From NCBI GenBank assembly GCA_013177805.1, contig JABLXU010000001.1, positions 145,267-209,266 on the forward strand: DNA of 64,000 bases, read 5' to 3'. Shown one piece after another: positions 18,112 through 27,197 of the stretch. The position numbers and the translations under genes are program-made. Source of the stretch: Candidatus Omnitrophota bacterium. GTDB lineage: Bacteria; Hinthialibacterota; Hinthialibacteria; Hinthialibacterales; Hinthialibacteraceae. The notes below the pieces were generated by a model. It saw nothing but the letters and a program-made list of their open reading frames with translations. It did not search any database and was not told the origin of the DNA. Positions within the stretch are counted from its first letter, which is position 1. Every line of letters starts with the position of its first letter.

Positions 18112-19107
18112 TCAGGTAAATTGCTGGAGGGCGCGAGCACGCATTTCATCTTCCCAATCCACCAGATGGGTCTGGCGGCCGGCAACCGCCTCGAAACTGC
18201 GCCGGTTCAGGGAGCGAAGCCACCGGATCAGCGCGTAAAACCGCAAGGCCACCAGGCCTTCCCAAAAGCTGATGCTTTCCATGGGGGTGCCGGTATTCTG
18301 GACATAGCGGGCTAGAAAGCGGTTGGCCAAAAAGCGGTCGCGCGGCCGTTGCAGGGTAATGGAACAATGCGCCACGTCCCAACGGGGATCACCGGCCGCC
18401 GCATGCTCCCACTCAATCACCGTGCGTATCTTGCCGTTCTGGATCAGGACATGATCCAGGTCGAATGCCCCGTGCAGCAACACAAAAGGCAGCGGCAGAA
18501 TGAACTCGTATTGATTCCAACATCCCTCGAAACAACGGGCCAGATCGTCATCCTGGAGATGGGCCACCCGTGCCCAGAGCTGTTTCAACACGGTCTCCAC
18601 TTCAACCGCGGGCAGGCCGGGATGGGTGGGCGGCACGGCCTGGTGAAGCAAGGACAACTGATCGGCCAGCGAATCCACCACTTCGATCTGCATGGCCCTC
18701 AGGCTGTGGCTCAATTCCCACCACCGGCAACCATCGCCCGGATCCTGCAGCAAAAAGGGGACTCCAAAGGGCCGTTTGGTTACACCGACGCCATAGGGAA
18801 ACGGCGCCGGATAACCCGCTTGGTAGGCATGCCGCATCACGTTGAACTCTTTTTGATGTTTCTCGTGTTCGATTCCTTCCCAGATGGATAGGCGGCCCTG
18901 GAGTAAGCGTAACATCACCTTGAATTCCGTATCCGGAGAACGGCACACGAAATCGAAATCGCGATGGCCGGGCAGGCGGTTCAAGCGGGGCGACACGGAA
19001 TGAATCGTCAGCGCGGGTTCGGTGGGGAAAAATTGGTGGCACACCGATAAAATCGCGTCTTCAAACCAATCGCAGGTTCCTCTGAAGTAGGTCGTTGTCG
19101 TTTCCAC
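18112..19107 (-). CDS. Aminoglycoside phosphotransferase-like (APH fold) protein, altered active site
   Basis: 331 residues with the APH/choline kinase layout: an N-lobe with FKVMLRLLQGR, then [20 protein letters not shown], then VIEWEHAAAGDPRWDVAHC. In active family members the first motif is HGDxxxxN and the second is IDWE. Here the catalytic Asp position is Ala (HGAFD), the Asn is His, and the metal Asp is Glu (IEWE). A second Asp two or three residues later could take over, or the protein may be a pseudokinase. The substrate is unknown and no resistance gene context is present. Its neighbours are unrelated single genes. Confidence 0.7.
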   Translation of the reverse strand: METTTTYFRGTCDWFEDAILSVCHQFFPTEPALTIHSVSPRLNRLPGHRDFDFVCRSPDTEFKVMLRLLQGRLSIWEGIEHEKHQKEFNVMRHAYQAGYPAPFPYGVGVTKRPFGVPFLLQDPGDGCRWWELSHSLRAMQIEVVDSLADQLSLLHQAVPPTHPGLPAVEVETVLKQLWARVAHLQDDDLARCFEGCWNQYEFILPLPFVLLHGAFDLDHVLIQNGKIRTVIEWEHAAAGDPRWDVAHCSITLQRPRDRFLANRFLARYVQNTGTPMESISFWEGLVALRFYALIRWLRSLNRRSFEAVAGRQTHLVDWEDEMRARALQQFT

Positions 19108-19405
19108 TCTGTCATCCCATTAAGCGTGAGATCCGGGAACGCACTCTAATTTTATCGGTTCTTGCAGTTTGAAACTACAGTTTTTTTATGCCACGTTAAG
19201 AATACCAGCGCCATCCGCCGCGATCCCAGCCGCGGTAGCTCATCCCGGAATTCTTGATATCCTGGCAGTCACCACCCTCTCGTTGGAGCGGATATCCCCT
19301 TTTCCTGGCAGGGGTACAATGCCCGAAGCCCCTGCGATCCCACATTCAAGGCCGTAAGATCGGTTTCTCCCGCTTACCGTCACCCCTCCGCCGGGAAAGC
19401 AAGAA

Positions 19406-20317
19406 TCACACCATCACCTGCAACGCGCCGGGGAGAACCTCCACTCGGATCCGTTGAGCCTCGATCACTTCTCCATCCATCATAATGTATCCCGGCTCTT
19501 TCATTTCAATTTCACCTTCGGAAAACGGCGCCACGCGCACCTTCGGATGTCTCAAATGGGTTCCCTGGGGCAGCTGCAGAAACAATTTCAGAATTTCCAA
19601 CGGCGAAATGTTTTCCGCGTACAGCAAGTCGAACCGGCCGTCATCCACCCGCGAATGGGGCGACAGCCGCATATCATGCCCCGTAAATTGAGAGTTGCAA
19701 ACGGCCAGGAGAGGGACCCGCACCGGGAATTCTTTTCCCCCCTCCAGGCACAGAGTTGCCGGACGGTTTTTCATGATCATCAACTGGTTGAAAAACGCCG
19801 CGTGATACGCGTAACGCCCCATGAAACCAAACCGCACATGCCGTAAGCGGCAGGCCTCCGCCATTAGTCCCAATCCCAGCATGTTGTGAAAATACAGCGG
19901 AGGACGCGATCCATCCACCGGCCAGGTCACCCGGCCCACATCGATTGGACGCGTTTTGCCCGCTACGATGCGGGCCGCGGCCGTCCGCCAATCGCGGATG
20001 TCAAAATCCCGCAAGAACGAATTCCCTGTGCCCAGGGGGAGAATCCCGAACCGGACACTCCCCGCCGCACCGCTCGATAGAATCCCATTGATGACTTCGA
20101 ACGCGGTGCCATCGCCCCCCGCCGCGGCCAGATCGCGTTCTCCCGCCTCGATCAAGGTTTTGGCCAAGGCGGCCGCTTCTCTCCCTTCCCGGGTAAAATG
20201 CGGACAAACGGCGATTCCCTGGTGGTGGAAATAGTCCGCCACCGGTTCCCATTTGGTTTTCAACCGGCCGCCCGCCGCGGCGGGATTGACGATCGCGTGC
20301 AGCGTGCGGGCAGTCAT
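19406..20317 (-). CDS. Diacylglycerol/lipid kinase (YegS/DagK family)
   Basis: 303 residues. N-terminal NPAAAGG and AAAGGDGTAFEVINGIL give the catalytic GGDGT site, followed by FGILPLGTGNSFLRDF. The C-terminal beta-sandwich has VDDGRFDLLYAE and YIMMDGEVIEAQ, both standard in DagK/YegS enzymes, which phosphorylate diacylglycerol or related lipids at the inner membrane. The start ATG overlaps the stop of the upstream small coiled-coil gene by 4 bases, so the two are translationally coupled. Confidence 0.92.
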   Translation of the reverse strand: MTARTLHAIVNPAAAGGRLKTKWEPVADYFHHQGIAVCPHFTREGREAAALAKTLIEAGERDLAAAGGDGTAFEVINGILSSGAAGSVRFGILPLGTGNSFLRDFDIRDWRTAAARIVAGKTRPIDVGRVTWPVDGSRPPLYFHNMLGLGLMAEACRLRHVRFGFMGRYAYHAAFFNQLMIMKNRPATLCLEGGKEFPVRVPLLAVCNSQFTGHDMRLSPHSRVDDGRFDLLYAENISPLEILKLFLQLPQGTHLRHPKVRVAPFSEGEIEMKEPGYIMMDGEVIEAQRIRVEVLPGALQVMV

Positions 20318-20517
20318 TCGCCCTGCCCATCCACGCTCAAACCCCGGCGGCGGGCTTCCAATTTCAGGTGGTTCAAATTGCTCATCCTCCGCCGCAAGTC
20401 CTCGGCTTCCACCGTGCCTTGGCCGGTTTCCAACTGCTGGCGGAGGTGGTCCAGCTGCCGCCGGTGCCGGTGGATTTCTTCCAGCAACGCGTCATCTGTG
20501 AGAGATTCCAGGTCCAT
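20314..20517 (-). CDS. Small coiled-coil protein, function unknown
   Basis: 67 residues from ATG 20517 (GGGAGG about 5 bases upstream); a longer version from 20556 is possible but less likely. The sequence MDLESLTDDALLEEIHRHRR and the following QLDHLRQQLETGQG, EDLRRRMSNLNHLK are heptad-patterned, highly charged helix. No catalytic motif. It is coupled to the lipid kinase by an ATGA-type overlap, which is the only hint of a shared role. Confidence 0.65.
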   Translation of the reverse strand: MDLESLTDDALLEEIHRHRRQLDHLRQQLETGQGTVEAEDLRRRMSNLNHLKLEARRRGLSVDGQGE

Positions 20518-20666
20518 GATGGCCTCCCATGGCGTCACACATTGAAAACCTTTCATTTAATTCAATTGTTTGGGTGATCCGGGTCTAGCCGGTATAATGA
20601 AATCAAACAAAACCAATTCTTTCGCCACGAAGAATCTATCCTATGTAAATTCAAGCGGATCGAGCG

Positions 20667-21761
20667 ATGAAACGCCATACCTTCTGGCCTCAAGGCCGGG
20701 AACTTTATCTTTGCCTTGTCTTGATGGCCGTAATTCTGGGAAGCGGCTATATCACCTATTGCCATGTCGCTACCCGGATCGATAGTGAATGCCGCATGCC
20801 GTCCTGCTCCCGGTCCACCGCTCTGGTTTCGCTTGCCTTTAACCTCGAAAAAGCGTGTATTCCCGCCGGGAAAATCTACCACGGCGGCCCCCCCAAGGAT
20901 GGCATTCCCGCGCTGAATCATCCGCTTCTGATCCCCGCGGCGGAAGCCGGTTACCTCAACCCGGAGGACCGGATCATCGGAGTGAAGATGGGGGGGGAGG
21001 CCCGTGCGTATCCCTTGCGGATCATGGCATGGCACGAGTGTGTCAACGACTCCATCGGAGATCAGCCGTTTTTGGTCACCTACTGTCCTTTGTGTGATTC
21101 CACCGCCGTGTTTGACCGGCGCGTGGGTGGTGAAATCCTGGAATTTGGGGTTTCCGGTTTCTTATATCAAAGCAATCTGCTGTTTTTCAACCGCCGCGAC
21201 AATCCTGAGGAAGAAAGCCTCTGGTGCCAGCTGATGGGTCAGGCCGTCTCCGGCCCGCTGAGCGAAACCCGGTTGCGCCCGTTGAGTTATCAGTTGGTTA
21301 CATGGGGCCACTGGCGCGCGCGGTATCCTGATTCCCGCGTCTTGTCGCTCCAAACCGGCCACAAGAGAAATTATGACCAAAATTTCTACGCTGACTATGC
21401 TGCCCAGCCGGGCCTCTATTATCCCGTCGATCACTCCAGGAACCTTTTCGACTTGAAAGAGCCGGTGATTGGCGTCCGGGCCGGAGAAACCACCAAGGCC
21501 TACCCTTTCCACCGGATGGACAAACAGGTTCGCCGGATCGAGGACATCGTGGAGGGAAAACGTGTCATTCTCGAACGGCTCGATGACGGCCAGGTGCTCG
21601 TGGAGAGCGAGGAAGGCGTGGAATTCGCGCATTCATTCTGGTTTGCCTGGTACGCATTGCATCCCTCCACGGCGGTTTACGACGGTCCAGGCTTCAACTT
21701 GGCCGCCTGGCTGGAATCCCGTCCCCCGGAGGAAATCCAACAGACCGCTCACATCCGCTGA
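20667..21761 (+). CDS. DUF3179 domain protein, membrane-anchored
   Basis: 364 residues. An N-terminal membrane segment (LYLCLVLMAVILGSGYITY) is followed by a DUF3179 domain: IPALNHPLLIPAAEA, RAYPLRIMAWHECVND, TYCPLCDSTAVFDR, FGVSGFLYQSNLLFF and LWCQLMGQAVSGPL. The YCPLC cysteine pair is the family hallmark and may bind metal or a cofactor; the biochemical function is not known. The last 13 bases overlap the end of the convergent epimerase gene. Confidence 0.85.
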   Translation: MKRHTFWPQGRELYLCLVLMAVILGSGYITYCHVATRIDSECRMPSCSRSTALVSLAFNLEKACIPAGKIYHGGPPKDGIPALNHPLLIPAAEAGYLNPEDRIIGVKMGGEARAYPLRIMAWHECVNDSIGDQPFLVTYCPLCDSTAVFDRRVGGEILEFGVSGFLYQSNLLFFNRRDNPEEESLWCQLMGQAVSGPLSETRLRPLSYQLVTWGHWRARYPDSRVLSLQTGHKRNYDQNFYADYAAQPGLYYPVDHSRNLFDLKEPVIGVRAGETTKAYPFHRMDKQVRRIEDIVEGKRVILERLDDGQVLVESEEGVEFAHSFWFAWYALHPSTAVYDGPGFNLAAWLESRPPEEIQQTAHIR

Positions 21762-22705
21762 GACGTTTGCAGATCCCGGTGCCACGCGTATTGCCGTTCC
21801 AATCCTTCCCGGAGACTGACCTGTGGACGGAAGTCCAGCAGCCGTTGCGCTTTTTCAGTGCTGGCCCACGTATCGCGGACGTCTCCCTTGGCTGACGGTT
21901 GGTGGATTACCGGGATGGCGCGGCCGGTGATCTCTTCCAACAGGGTCACCACCTCCCGCAAGGAAATCCGGCTGCCTCCCCCGATGTTGAACACCTCCCC
22001 TTCCGCGGGCCGGCGGGCCGCGGCGCAGTTGGCCGCCACGATATCGGAGACGTAGGTAAAATCGCGGGTTTGCGCGCCATCGCCCAGAATGGTGAGCGGC
22101 TTGTTCTCCAGGATACTCCGGCAAAACAGGTGAAACGCCATGTCCGGCCGCTGGCGGGGGCCATACACGGTGAAATACCGCAAAGCCACGACGGGAATCC
22201 GGTAGTTGGCATGATAAGCCAGGCACAAATGTTCGGAGGAGAGTTTGGTCACTCCATAGGGTGAAAAGGGCTGTGGGACCGCGGATTCAGTCATGGGGAG
22301 CTGATTGGTGTTCCCATAAACCGACGAGGAGGACGAAAACACTACTCTGATTTCTCTCCCCGAATTTTTAATGCTCTCCAACAGCCGTTGCGTAACCAGA
22401 AGGTTTTGCCGGATATAGGTGTGAAACTCTTCCCCCCAGCTGAGGCGGACTCCCGGTTGCGCGGCGGTATGAAACACGCAATCCACTTTCCGCAGCCATT
22501 CGTCCAGATTCGTTTCCAGCAAATCCTCTTCCACCCAGGTGAAATTCTTGCATCGCGTGAGATTTTCCAAGTTATGGCGCTTGATCCGGGGATCGTAATA
22601 GGGCGTGAGGCAATCGATACCGATGACCTCTTCCCCTTGCTCCAATAGCCGTTCCGACAAATGGCTCCCGATAAAGCCCGCGCAGCCTGTCACCAAATAC
22701 GCCAT
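21749..22705 (-). CDS. NAD-dependent nucleotide-sugar epimerase (GalE/UDP-glucuronate epimerase family)
   Basis: 318 residues from ATG 22705, preceded by AAGGAAGG. Extended SDR features: TGCAGFIGSHL near the N-terminus, VFHTAAQPG, SSSSVYG, and the catalytic YGVTK (SPYGVTKLSSEHL). ALRYFTVYGPRQRPDMA is typical of UDP-glucose 4-epimerase or UDP-glucuronate epimerase-like enzymes. It should supply a UDP-sugar for surface glycans, in line with the divergent glycosyltransferase gene. The exact sugar is not resolvable. Confidence 0.88.
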   Translation of the reverse strand: MAYLVTGCAGFIGSHLSERLLEQGEEVIGIDCLTPYYDPRIKRHNLENLTRCKNFTWVEEDLLETNLDEWLRKVDCVFHTAAQPGVRLSWGEEFHTYIRQNLLVTQRLLESIKNSGREIRVVFSSSSSVYGNTNQLPMTESAVPQPFSPYGVTKLSSEHLCLAYHANYRIPVVALRYFTVYGPRQRPDMAFHLFCRSILENKPLTILGDGAQTRDFTYVSDIVAANCAAARRPAEGEVFNIGGGSRISLREVVTLLEEITGRAIPVIHQPSAKGDVRDTWASTEKAQRLLDFRPQVSLREGLERQYAWHRDLQTSQRM

Positions 22706-22906
22706 AATTTCCTTCCTTTTTTGTCGAAATCCACCCTTCCCGGCCACTTGAACACCGCTTGCGTCAACCGGATACTGGATTCCAGAGGCGGCCGTTCCCA
22801 GGCAAGATTACTTTAACCAAGTTCGGTGGTTATTTCATCCCATAGAACCTGAATCGGGTACATTGTTTTTTCTGAATGGCATGCTCTGATGGGATATTCG
22901 ACCGGC

Positions 22907-24013
22907 ATGAATCTCACCATTCTCTCCCTCTGGGCCAACAAGCTGTTCCGGCCGGATGATCCGCAACCGTTCGGAGGCGCGGAACTTCAACTCTTTTTAT
23001 TGGCACAGGAATTGGCGCAAACCCATAACGTACGCGTACATTTCATCACCCGCGGGCAAGGCCCAAGGGAACGTTTTGAACACCGGTCTCTCGAGGTCTG
23101 GAAAATCCCGTACCGGAATTCCGCCGGAGGCCGCAGTGTTCTGGGTGTCTTGGATTGTCTCCTGGCCTGCCTTTCAGCGCCCACCGATATTTTTTTACAG
23201 CGGGGCGGAGGCATCGAGACCGCGGTGACCGCCTGGGCCGCCCAGGTGAGGCGCAAACCGTTTCTGTTCATGACTTCCAGCCTGCTGGACGTGGATGGTA
23301 CCCATGAACGCAAGAAAGGGCTGTTCGGACTTCTCTACCGTTACGGCCTTCGCCGGGCCACGGCGGTGATCACACAAACCCAGACCCAGCGGGACCTATT
23401 GCTCCAACGCACCGGCCGGGACAGTGAGGTTTTACCTAGTTCTCATGTCATACCCGATCAAATTCCCGACAAGCCGCGATCCGTGTTGTGGGTGGGCCGC
23501 TGCGATAATTATAAAAATCCCGAGGCGTTTTTAGACTTGGTGGAAGCAATGCCCGATACACCGTTCACCATGGTATGCCCCCTGGCCAATTCCCCCGATC
23601 AATTCGCGCGGGTGTCCCACAAAGCGGCCACGTTGCCCAACCTGTCGTTTTATCCTGGCGTTACGTACGAAGAAACTGAACGGCTATTCGCCAGCCATCG
23701 GATTTCCGTCAATACGTCCATCCAGGAGGGTTTTCCCAATACGTTTGTCCAGTCGTTCAAGTGGGGTACGCCAGTGGTTTCCGCATGCATTGATCCCGAT
23801 GACATTCTGGAAACCCGCCGCATGGGAATCCGGGCGGGAACCGGAACGGCGGAGATGGCCCAAGCCGTGCGGCAACTTCTTCAGGATCATACTTTGTGGA
23901 ATGAATACAGCGCCAATGCCCGGGCTTACGCCAAAATCCATCACGATATACGGACCAACGCCGCCCGGTTGTGCGAGCTGTTACATCAGCTGACCGGGAC
24001 ATTTCAAAAGTAG
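22907..24013 (+). CDS. GT4-family glycosyltransferase
   Basis: 368 residues from ATG 22907 (MNLTILSLWANKLF); an ATG 18 bases earlier is also possible. N-terminal FGGAELQLFLLAQEL is the acceptor-side loop of GT-B enzymes. The donor half has VLWVGRCDNYKNPEAFL and SIQEGFPNTFVQSFKWGTPV, where the second Glu of the usual EX7E motif is Gln, a variant known in GT4. It faces the epimerase gene divergently across 200 bases, so the two may serve one glycan. Confidence 0.85.
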   Translation: MNLTILSLWANKLFRPDDPQPFGGAELQLFLLAQELAQTHNVRVHFITRGQGPRERFEHRSLEVWKIPYRNSAGGRSVLGVLDCLLACLSAPTDIFLQRGGGIETAVTAWAAQVRRKPFLFMTSSLLDVDGTHERKKGLFGLLYRYGLRRATAVITQTQTQRDLLLQRTGRDSEVLPSSHVIPDQIPDKPRSVLWVGRCDNYKNPEAFLDLVEAMPDTPFTMVCPLANSPDQFARVSHKAATLPNLSFYPGVTYEETERLFASHRISVNTSIQEGFPNTFVQSFKWGTPVVSACIDPDDILETRRMGIRAGTGTAEMAQAVRQLLQDHTLWNEYSANARAYAKIHHDIRTNAARLCELLHQLTGTFQK

Positions 24014-24232
24014 ATCGTGATAACAGAATCCGCGGGATTGAACCAAATACCCAAAACTCAGGCGCGGAGAGAAGGGCTTCCCTCCTCCGTGTCCCTCTTC
24101 CAGCGGAAGAAGGCAGCGGGAGAGTGGTTCTCATTGATCCACTCGATGAGATCCACTGGTCATCTAGAGAAAAAAACAACACTTTTCCTGAATAAGTCCA
24201 TTTTATACTGATCTTTGGAACATGCGATCTTC

Positions 24233-25429
24233 ATGAACTCCTCAAAAATCCAGGCCGATCTCTTCATGGAACAAGCGCGGACCGCGGCAGCGCAGGGGCG
24301 CATGGAAGAGGTGGTGGAAGCGTTGCGGCAAGCGGTCCAAGCCGCGCCTTTTCACGCGGAAGCCAACGCGCATTTGGCTTGGATCGATTCTCAAAATGGG
24401 TCCTATCGATCCGCCTTAGCCGCGTACGGGCGTCTCCTCCTCTGCCGTCCTTGGAGCGTCCACGTCCTCCTCCGGACCATTCAATGTACTTGGCTGCTCG
24501 GACGGCAATTGTACCACCATCATTTGGCCCCTCTCGCGCCTTTTGCCTATACGCAAAAAGGGGTTCGGAACATATTGGAATGGATTTCGCATGCCGGCGC
24601 TCGTGTCTTGGAAAAGGCGAAACATCGAAACTCCTTCATTTCTCAATGGATACGTCACCACCAACGAATCCGGCGGCAGGCTCCCGTCAATCCTTACGAA
24701 TACTACAAAGTTTCGGAAATCGATTTCGTGCTTCATCATTTACCGAAAAACGGGGGGATATGCGTGGATATGGGTTGTGGGCGCTCGGCTTTCCCCTCGT
24801 TCCTGACGACGCGGGGATATCGGGTTATTGCCGTGGAGTTACACTGGGAATCGCTGAGCGTTCAGCAGCATCTGTGCGGTTCGCATCATGGAGAATCGCT
24901 CCATCCCCTGGCCGCCGACTTTTTAAATATGCCCCTGTTGGATTCCAGCGTGGACGCCGTCACCTTGATCTCCACCATCGAGCACGTTCCCGGAGATGGC
25001 GACCGGCAAACTGTGCAGCGGTTGGCCCGGATCCTGAAACCGGGAGGCGGACTGATCATTACTATGCCGGTAGCCGCCCGGTACCGGGAAGAGTGGACGG
25101 CCGGGACGATCGGGCATGTGTACGCGGAGGCCCTTACCCACTCGGGGGGGCAAGGATTTATGCGGGTGTATGATCCAACGGGAATTCAGGAACGCCTGAT
25201 CCGCCCCAGCGGATTGACTTTGGTCCGATTGGCGTATTTTGGTGAGCGGACCCAATGGGGGTGGCTGGGGCTGGGAAGAAATTTTGTGGATCACCGGGGT
25301 GGAGTCCATCCCAGTGTTTTCGCGGCGCCTTTGAACCTGTTGTTCACCCGCGAGCTGCAGGAATGGGAGCTAATTGACGCGCGTTGGTCCATCGCGTGTG
25401 TGTATTTAAGAAAAAATTCATTATCATAA
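24233..25429 (+). CDS. TPR-SAM-dependent methyltransferase
   Basis: 398 residues from ATG 24233 (a TTG at 24215 is the only other candidate). Residues about 1-80 form two TPR-like helical hairpins (QGRMEEVVEALRQAVQAAPF, AEANAHLAWIDSQNG). A basic linker leads to a class I methyltransferase domain with motif I VDMGCGRSAFPSFL, then LISTIEHVPG and ILKPGGGLIITMP. The target is unknown; similar proteins modify glycans or lipids. The stop codon is one base from the parS site. Confidence 0.8.
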   Translation: MNSSKIQADLFMEQARTAAAQGRMEEVVEALRQAVQAAPFHAEANAHLAWIDSQNGSYRSALAAYGRLLLCRPWSVHVLLRTIQCTWLLGRQLYHHHLAPLAPFAYTQKGVRNILEWISHAGARVLEKAKHRNSFISQWIRHHQRIRRQAPVNPYEYYKVSEIDFVLHHLPKNGGICVDMGCGRSAFPSFLTTRGYRVIAVELHWESLSVQQHLCGSHHGESLHPLAADFLNMPLLDSSVDAVTLISTIEHVPGDGDRQTVQRLARILKPGGGLIITMPVAARYREEWTAGTIGHVYAEALTHSGGQGFMRVYDPTGIQERLIRPSGLTLVRLAYFGERTQWGWLGLGRNFVDHRGGVHPSVFAAPLNLLFTRELQEWELIDARWSIACVYLRKNSLS

Positions 25430-25430
25430 A

Positions 25431-25444
25431 GTTCCACGTGGAAC
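25431..25444. promoter_or_regulatory. parS centromere site (ParB-binding palindrome)
   Basis: A perfect 14-base palindrome, GTTCCACGTGGAAC, identical to the core of chromosomal parS sites of ParABS systems. It is the only exact copy I found in this window. Such sites cluster near the replication origin. parA and parB are not in the window. Confidence 0.85.
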
Positions 25445-25494
25445 ATTTGTTCAGGAGGCGATGATTGCCCAAAGTGTCTTTTTATCGCCTTTTC

Positions 25495-25690
25495 AAGGCT
25501 TCCCTCCTCTTACTCCTCTCCATAGGGAGATGAAATGGGCTACCTTGGTCCCGGTTGATTCTCAGGGCGGAGGCCTTGGGTTAGTTCAAAATGCCGTTGG
25601 TGCTGTTTTGGCCATTCGCCATATCTGGAATTCATTCATGACGAAAAACTCAACTGAGATAGGCGCGAGCAATCCAGTTTGAAACCGGCT
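25495..25690. repeat. Composite intergenic repeat, copy 1
   Basis: A degenerate family A hairpin (CTTCCCTCCTCTTACTCCTC) followed by GGGCTACCTTGGTCC and, about 90 bases on, ATATCTGGAATTCATTCATG. The same order of motifs occurs at 55545-55690. A 73-codon frame here (25461-25682) is explained by the repeat and is not called a gene. Confidence 0.55.
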
Positions 25691-25740
25691 GGGGAAAAAG
25701 GATGCGGGGAAAAAAGATGTAAAAAAGATATGAAACGCGA

Positions 25741-25764
25741 AACGGCATCGCCACCGATGCCGTT
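25741..25764. terminator. Bidirectional hairpin
   Basis: AACGGCATCG and CGATGCCGTT form a perfect 10-bp stem with loop CCAC. T-rich stretches follow on both sides. It lies between the parS region and purE (which reads towards it) and probably ends purE transcription. Confidence 0.6.
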
Positions 25765-25947
25765 TCCTCCTCATCGTCCTTAACTCTGGAAAGCCACATC
25801 AACAACGCATAGAAGAAAGTATATCCATTTTCAAGAATTATGCCATAGACTTTTTATTCATGCAACCACTTTTTCATGTTTTTTTATCTTTTTATAACCG
25901 AATTTCCTCTCATCCATTGATTCCAACCGCCGTTGCTTCTGCGGATT

Positions 25948-26424
25948 TCAAGAATTTTCCTGGTTCAGTTGTTCTAGGTCGTGAGTCATTTTAGTCCGGA
26001 ACTTTTGGAGTTTGGCCGTCAGCGCCGGATCCCCAATCGCCAACATTTGCACGGCCAGCAATCCCGCGTTATACGCGCCATCGATCGCCACCGTGGCCAC
26101 CGGGATTCCTTTGGGCATTTGAACGGTTGAGAGCAAGGCATCCTGGCCGTTCAGCGCCGATCCGGACAAGGGGACCCCGATCACCGGGAGAGTCGTGTGA
26201 GCGGCCACGGTTCCGGCGAGATGCGCCGCCAACCCCGCGCCGCAAATCACGACCCGGATTCCCCGGTCCGGCGCCTTTCGCACATATTCCTGGACGAGAG
26301 CCGGCGAGCGGTGGGCGGACATGATTTTCAATTCGCAGGGAACCCCGAATTCGGCCAGAACTTCCGCGGCGGCTTGCATTTTCGGTTTGTCGGACAGGCT
26401 ACCCATCAAAACGGCTACTTTCAT
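25948..26424 (-). CDS. purE: N5-carboxyaminoimidazole ribonucleotide mutase
   Basis: 158 residues from ATG 26424; the frame is open further upstream but the family starts at MKVAVLMGSLSD. Class I PurE features are complete: SAHRSP (36-41), CGAGLAAHLAGTVAAHTTLP, VIGVPLSG and VATVAIDGAYNAGLLA. It moves the carboxyl group of N5-CAIR to give CAIR in purine synthesis and forms an octamer. purK is not adjacent. Confidence 0.96.
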   Translation of the reverse strand: MKVAVLMGSLSDKPKMQAAAEVLAEFGVPCELKIMSAHRSPALVQEYVRKAPDRGIRVVICGAGLAAHLAGTVAAHTTLPVIGVPLSGSALNGQDALLSTVQMPKGIPVATVAIDGAYNAGLLAVQMLAIGDPALTAKLQKFRTKMTHDLEQLNQENS

Positions 26425-26931
26425 TTTCGCACCTGTGAATATCTGTGAGTAAATCGAATTGAACGAAAACTCCTTGTGTTCATTCAATTTAATCCATTGA
26501 ATATAAAAGAGCGTGGAATGATAGATCATCCACGGCCCAATGGGAAGCCGGAGATCAATCCTTGATCATATAACATACTGATAATTCAGAAGATAGTTTC
26601 ATAAACCCCTCAAGAAATCGGGTTCATTTGCCAGACCGGCGCCAGCGAAACCGCGCTTCGTTTTACCCCGGGAGGTTGATTTGTCGCTATCCTTCCCGTT
26701 GTGGATAACTTGTGAAGTACGGGTGAGAAGGTTCTGATCAACCTGTCGAAAAGATCTTCAAATCCTATCAGCGCTACAGGATGTTCCGGCCATCCGCCCT
26801 CCCCTTGAGGAGGAAGATATGCCAAGGTATAAAAGATAATCAGTCCAGATACCCCGAACGCGCCGGGTTCAGGAATCGGTCCGGGAAGGCTGATCATCGG
26901 CCGTAAAACCCCAAATGACCCTCATCACTTG
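26425..26931. other. Intergenic region between purE and tRNA-Leu
   Basis: About 500 bases without a convincing gene. It holds the upstream region of purE, one DnaA box (26700-26708) and, on the minus strand near 26870-26810, a frame reading PIPEPGAFGVSGLIIFYTL that resembles a PEP-CTERM tail but lacks the basic end. Confidence 0.45.
26700..26708 (-). promoter_or_regulatory. DnaA box
   Basis: TGTGGATAA on the plus strand is the exact complement of the DnaA box TTATCCACA. It is a single copy, 1.3 kb from parS; no box cluster typical of an origin was seen. Confidence 0.5.
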
Positions 26932-26959
26932 TTGACAATGTTCAGCGCCGCAATATAAT
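26932..26959 (+). promoter_or_regulatory. Consensus promoter of tRNA-Leu
   Basis: TTGACA (26932-26937) and TATAAT (26954-26959), both perfect, with a 16-base spacer, ending 21 bases before the tRNA. Confidence 0.9.
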
Positions 26960-26980
26960 GCCTTCGGATTATTTGTCCAT

Positions 26981-27062
<82 letters not shown>

Positions 27063-27197
27063 TTTGTAAAAAAACTCTGGGCCCGGTTTCCCTTGAGATG
27101 CAGGTCTATGGGATAATCACAAAGGTGTTCACAACCGATCCTGTGTCTCACACTCCACCCCATACCGAATGAGAACATCAAAGGAGAGAGTTCATCG

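Noticed and set aside
24050..24130. Another family A repeat near 24.1 kb
   Set aside because: Only CTTCCCTCC and CCCTCTTCC-like fragments remain; too degenerate to call.
25461..25682. 73-codon frame next to parS
   Set aside because: Covered by the composite repeat also found at 55.6 kb; no family and poor start.
26610..26897. Minus-strand frame with PIPEPGAF and a hydrophobic run, like a PEP-CTERM sorting tail
   Set aside because: The motif is at the start rather than the end of the frame, has no basic residues after the helix, and the rest shows no family; at most a remnant.
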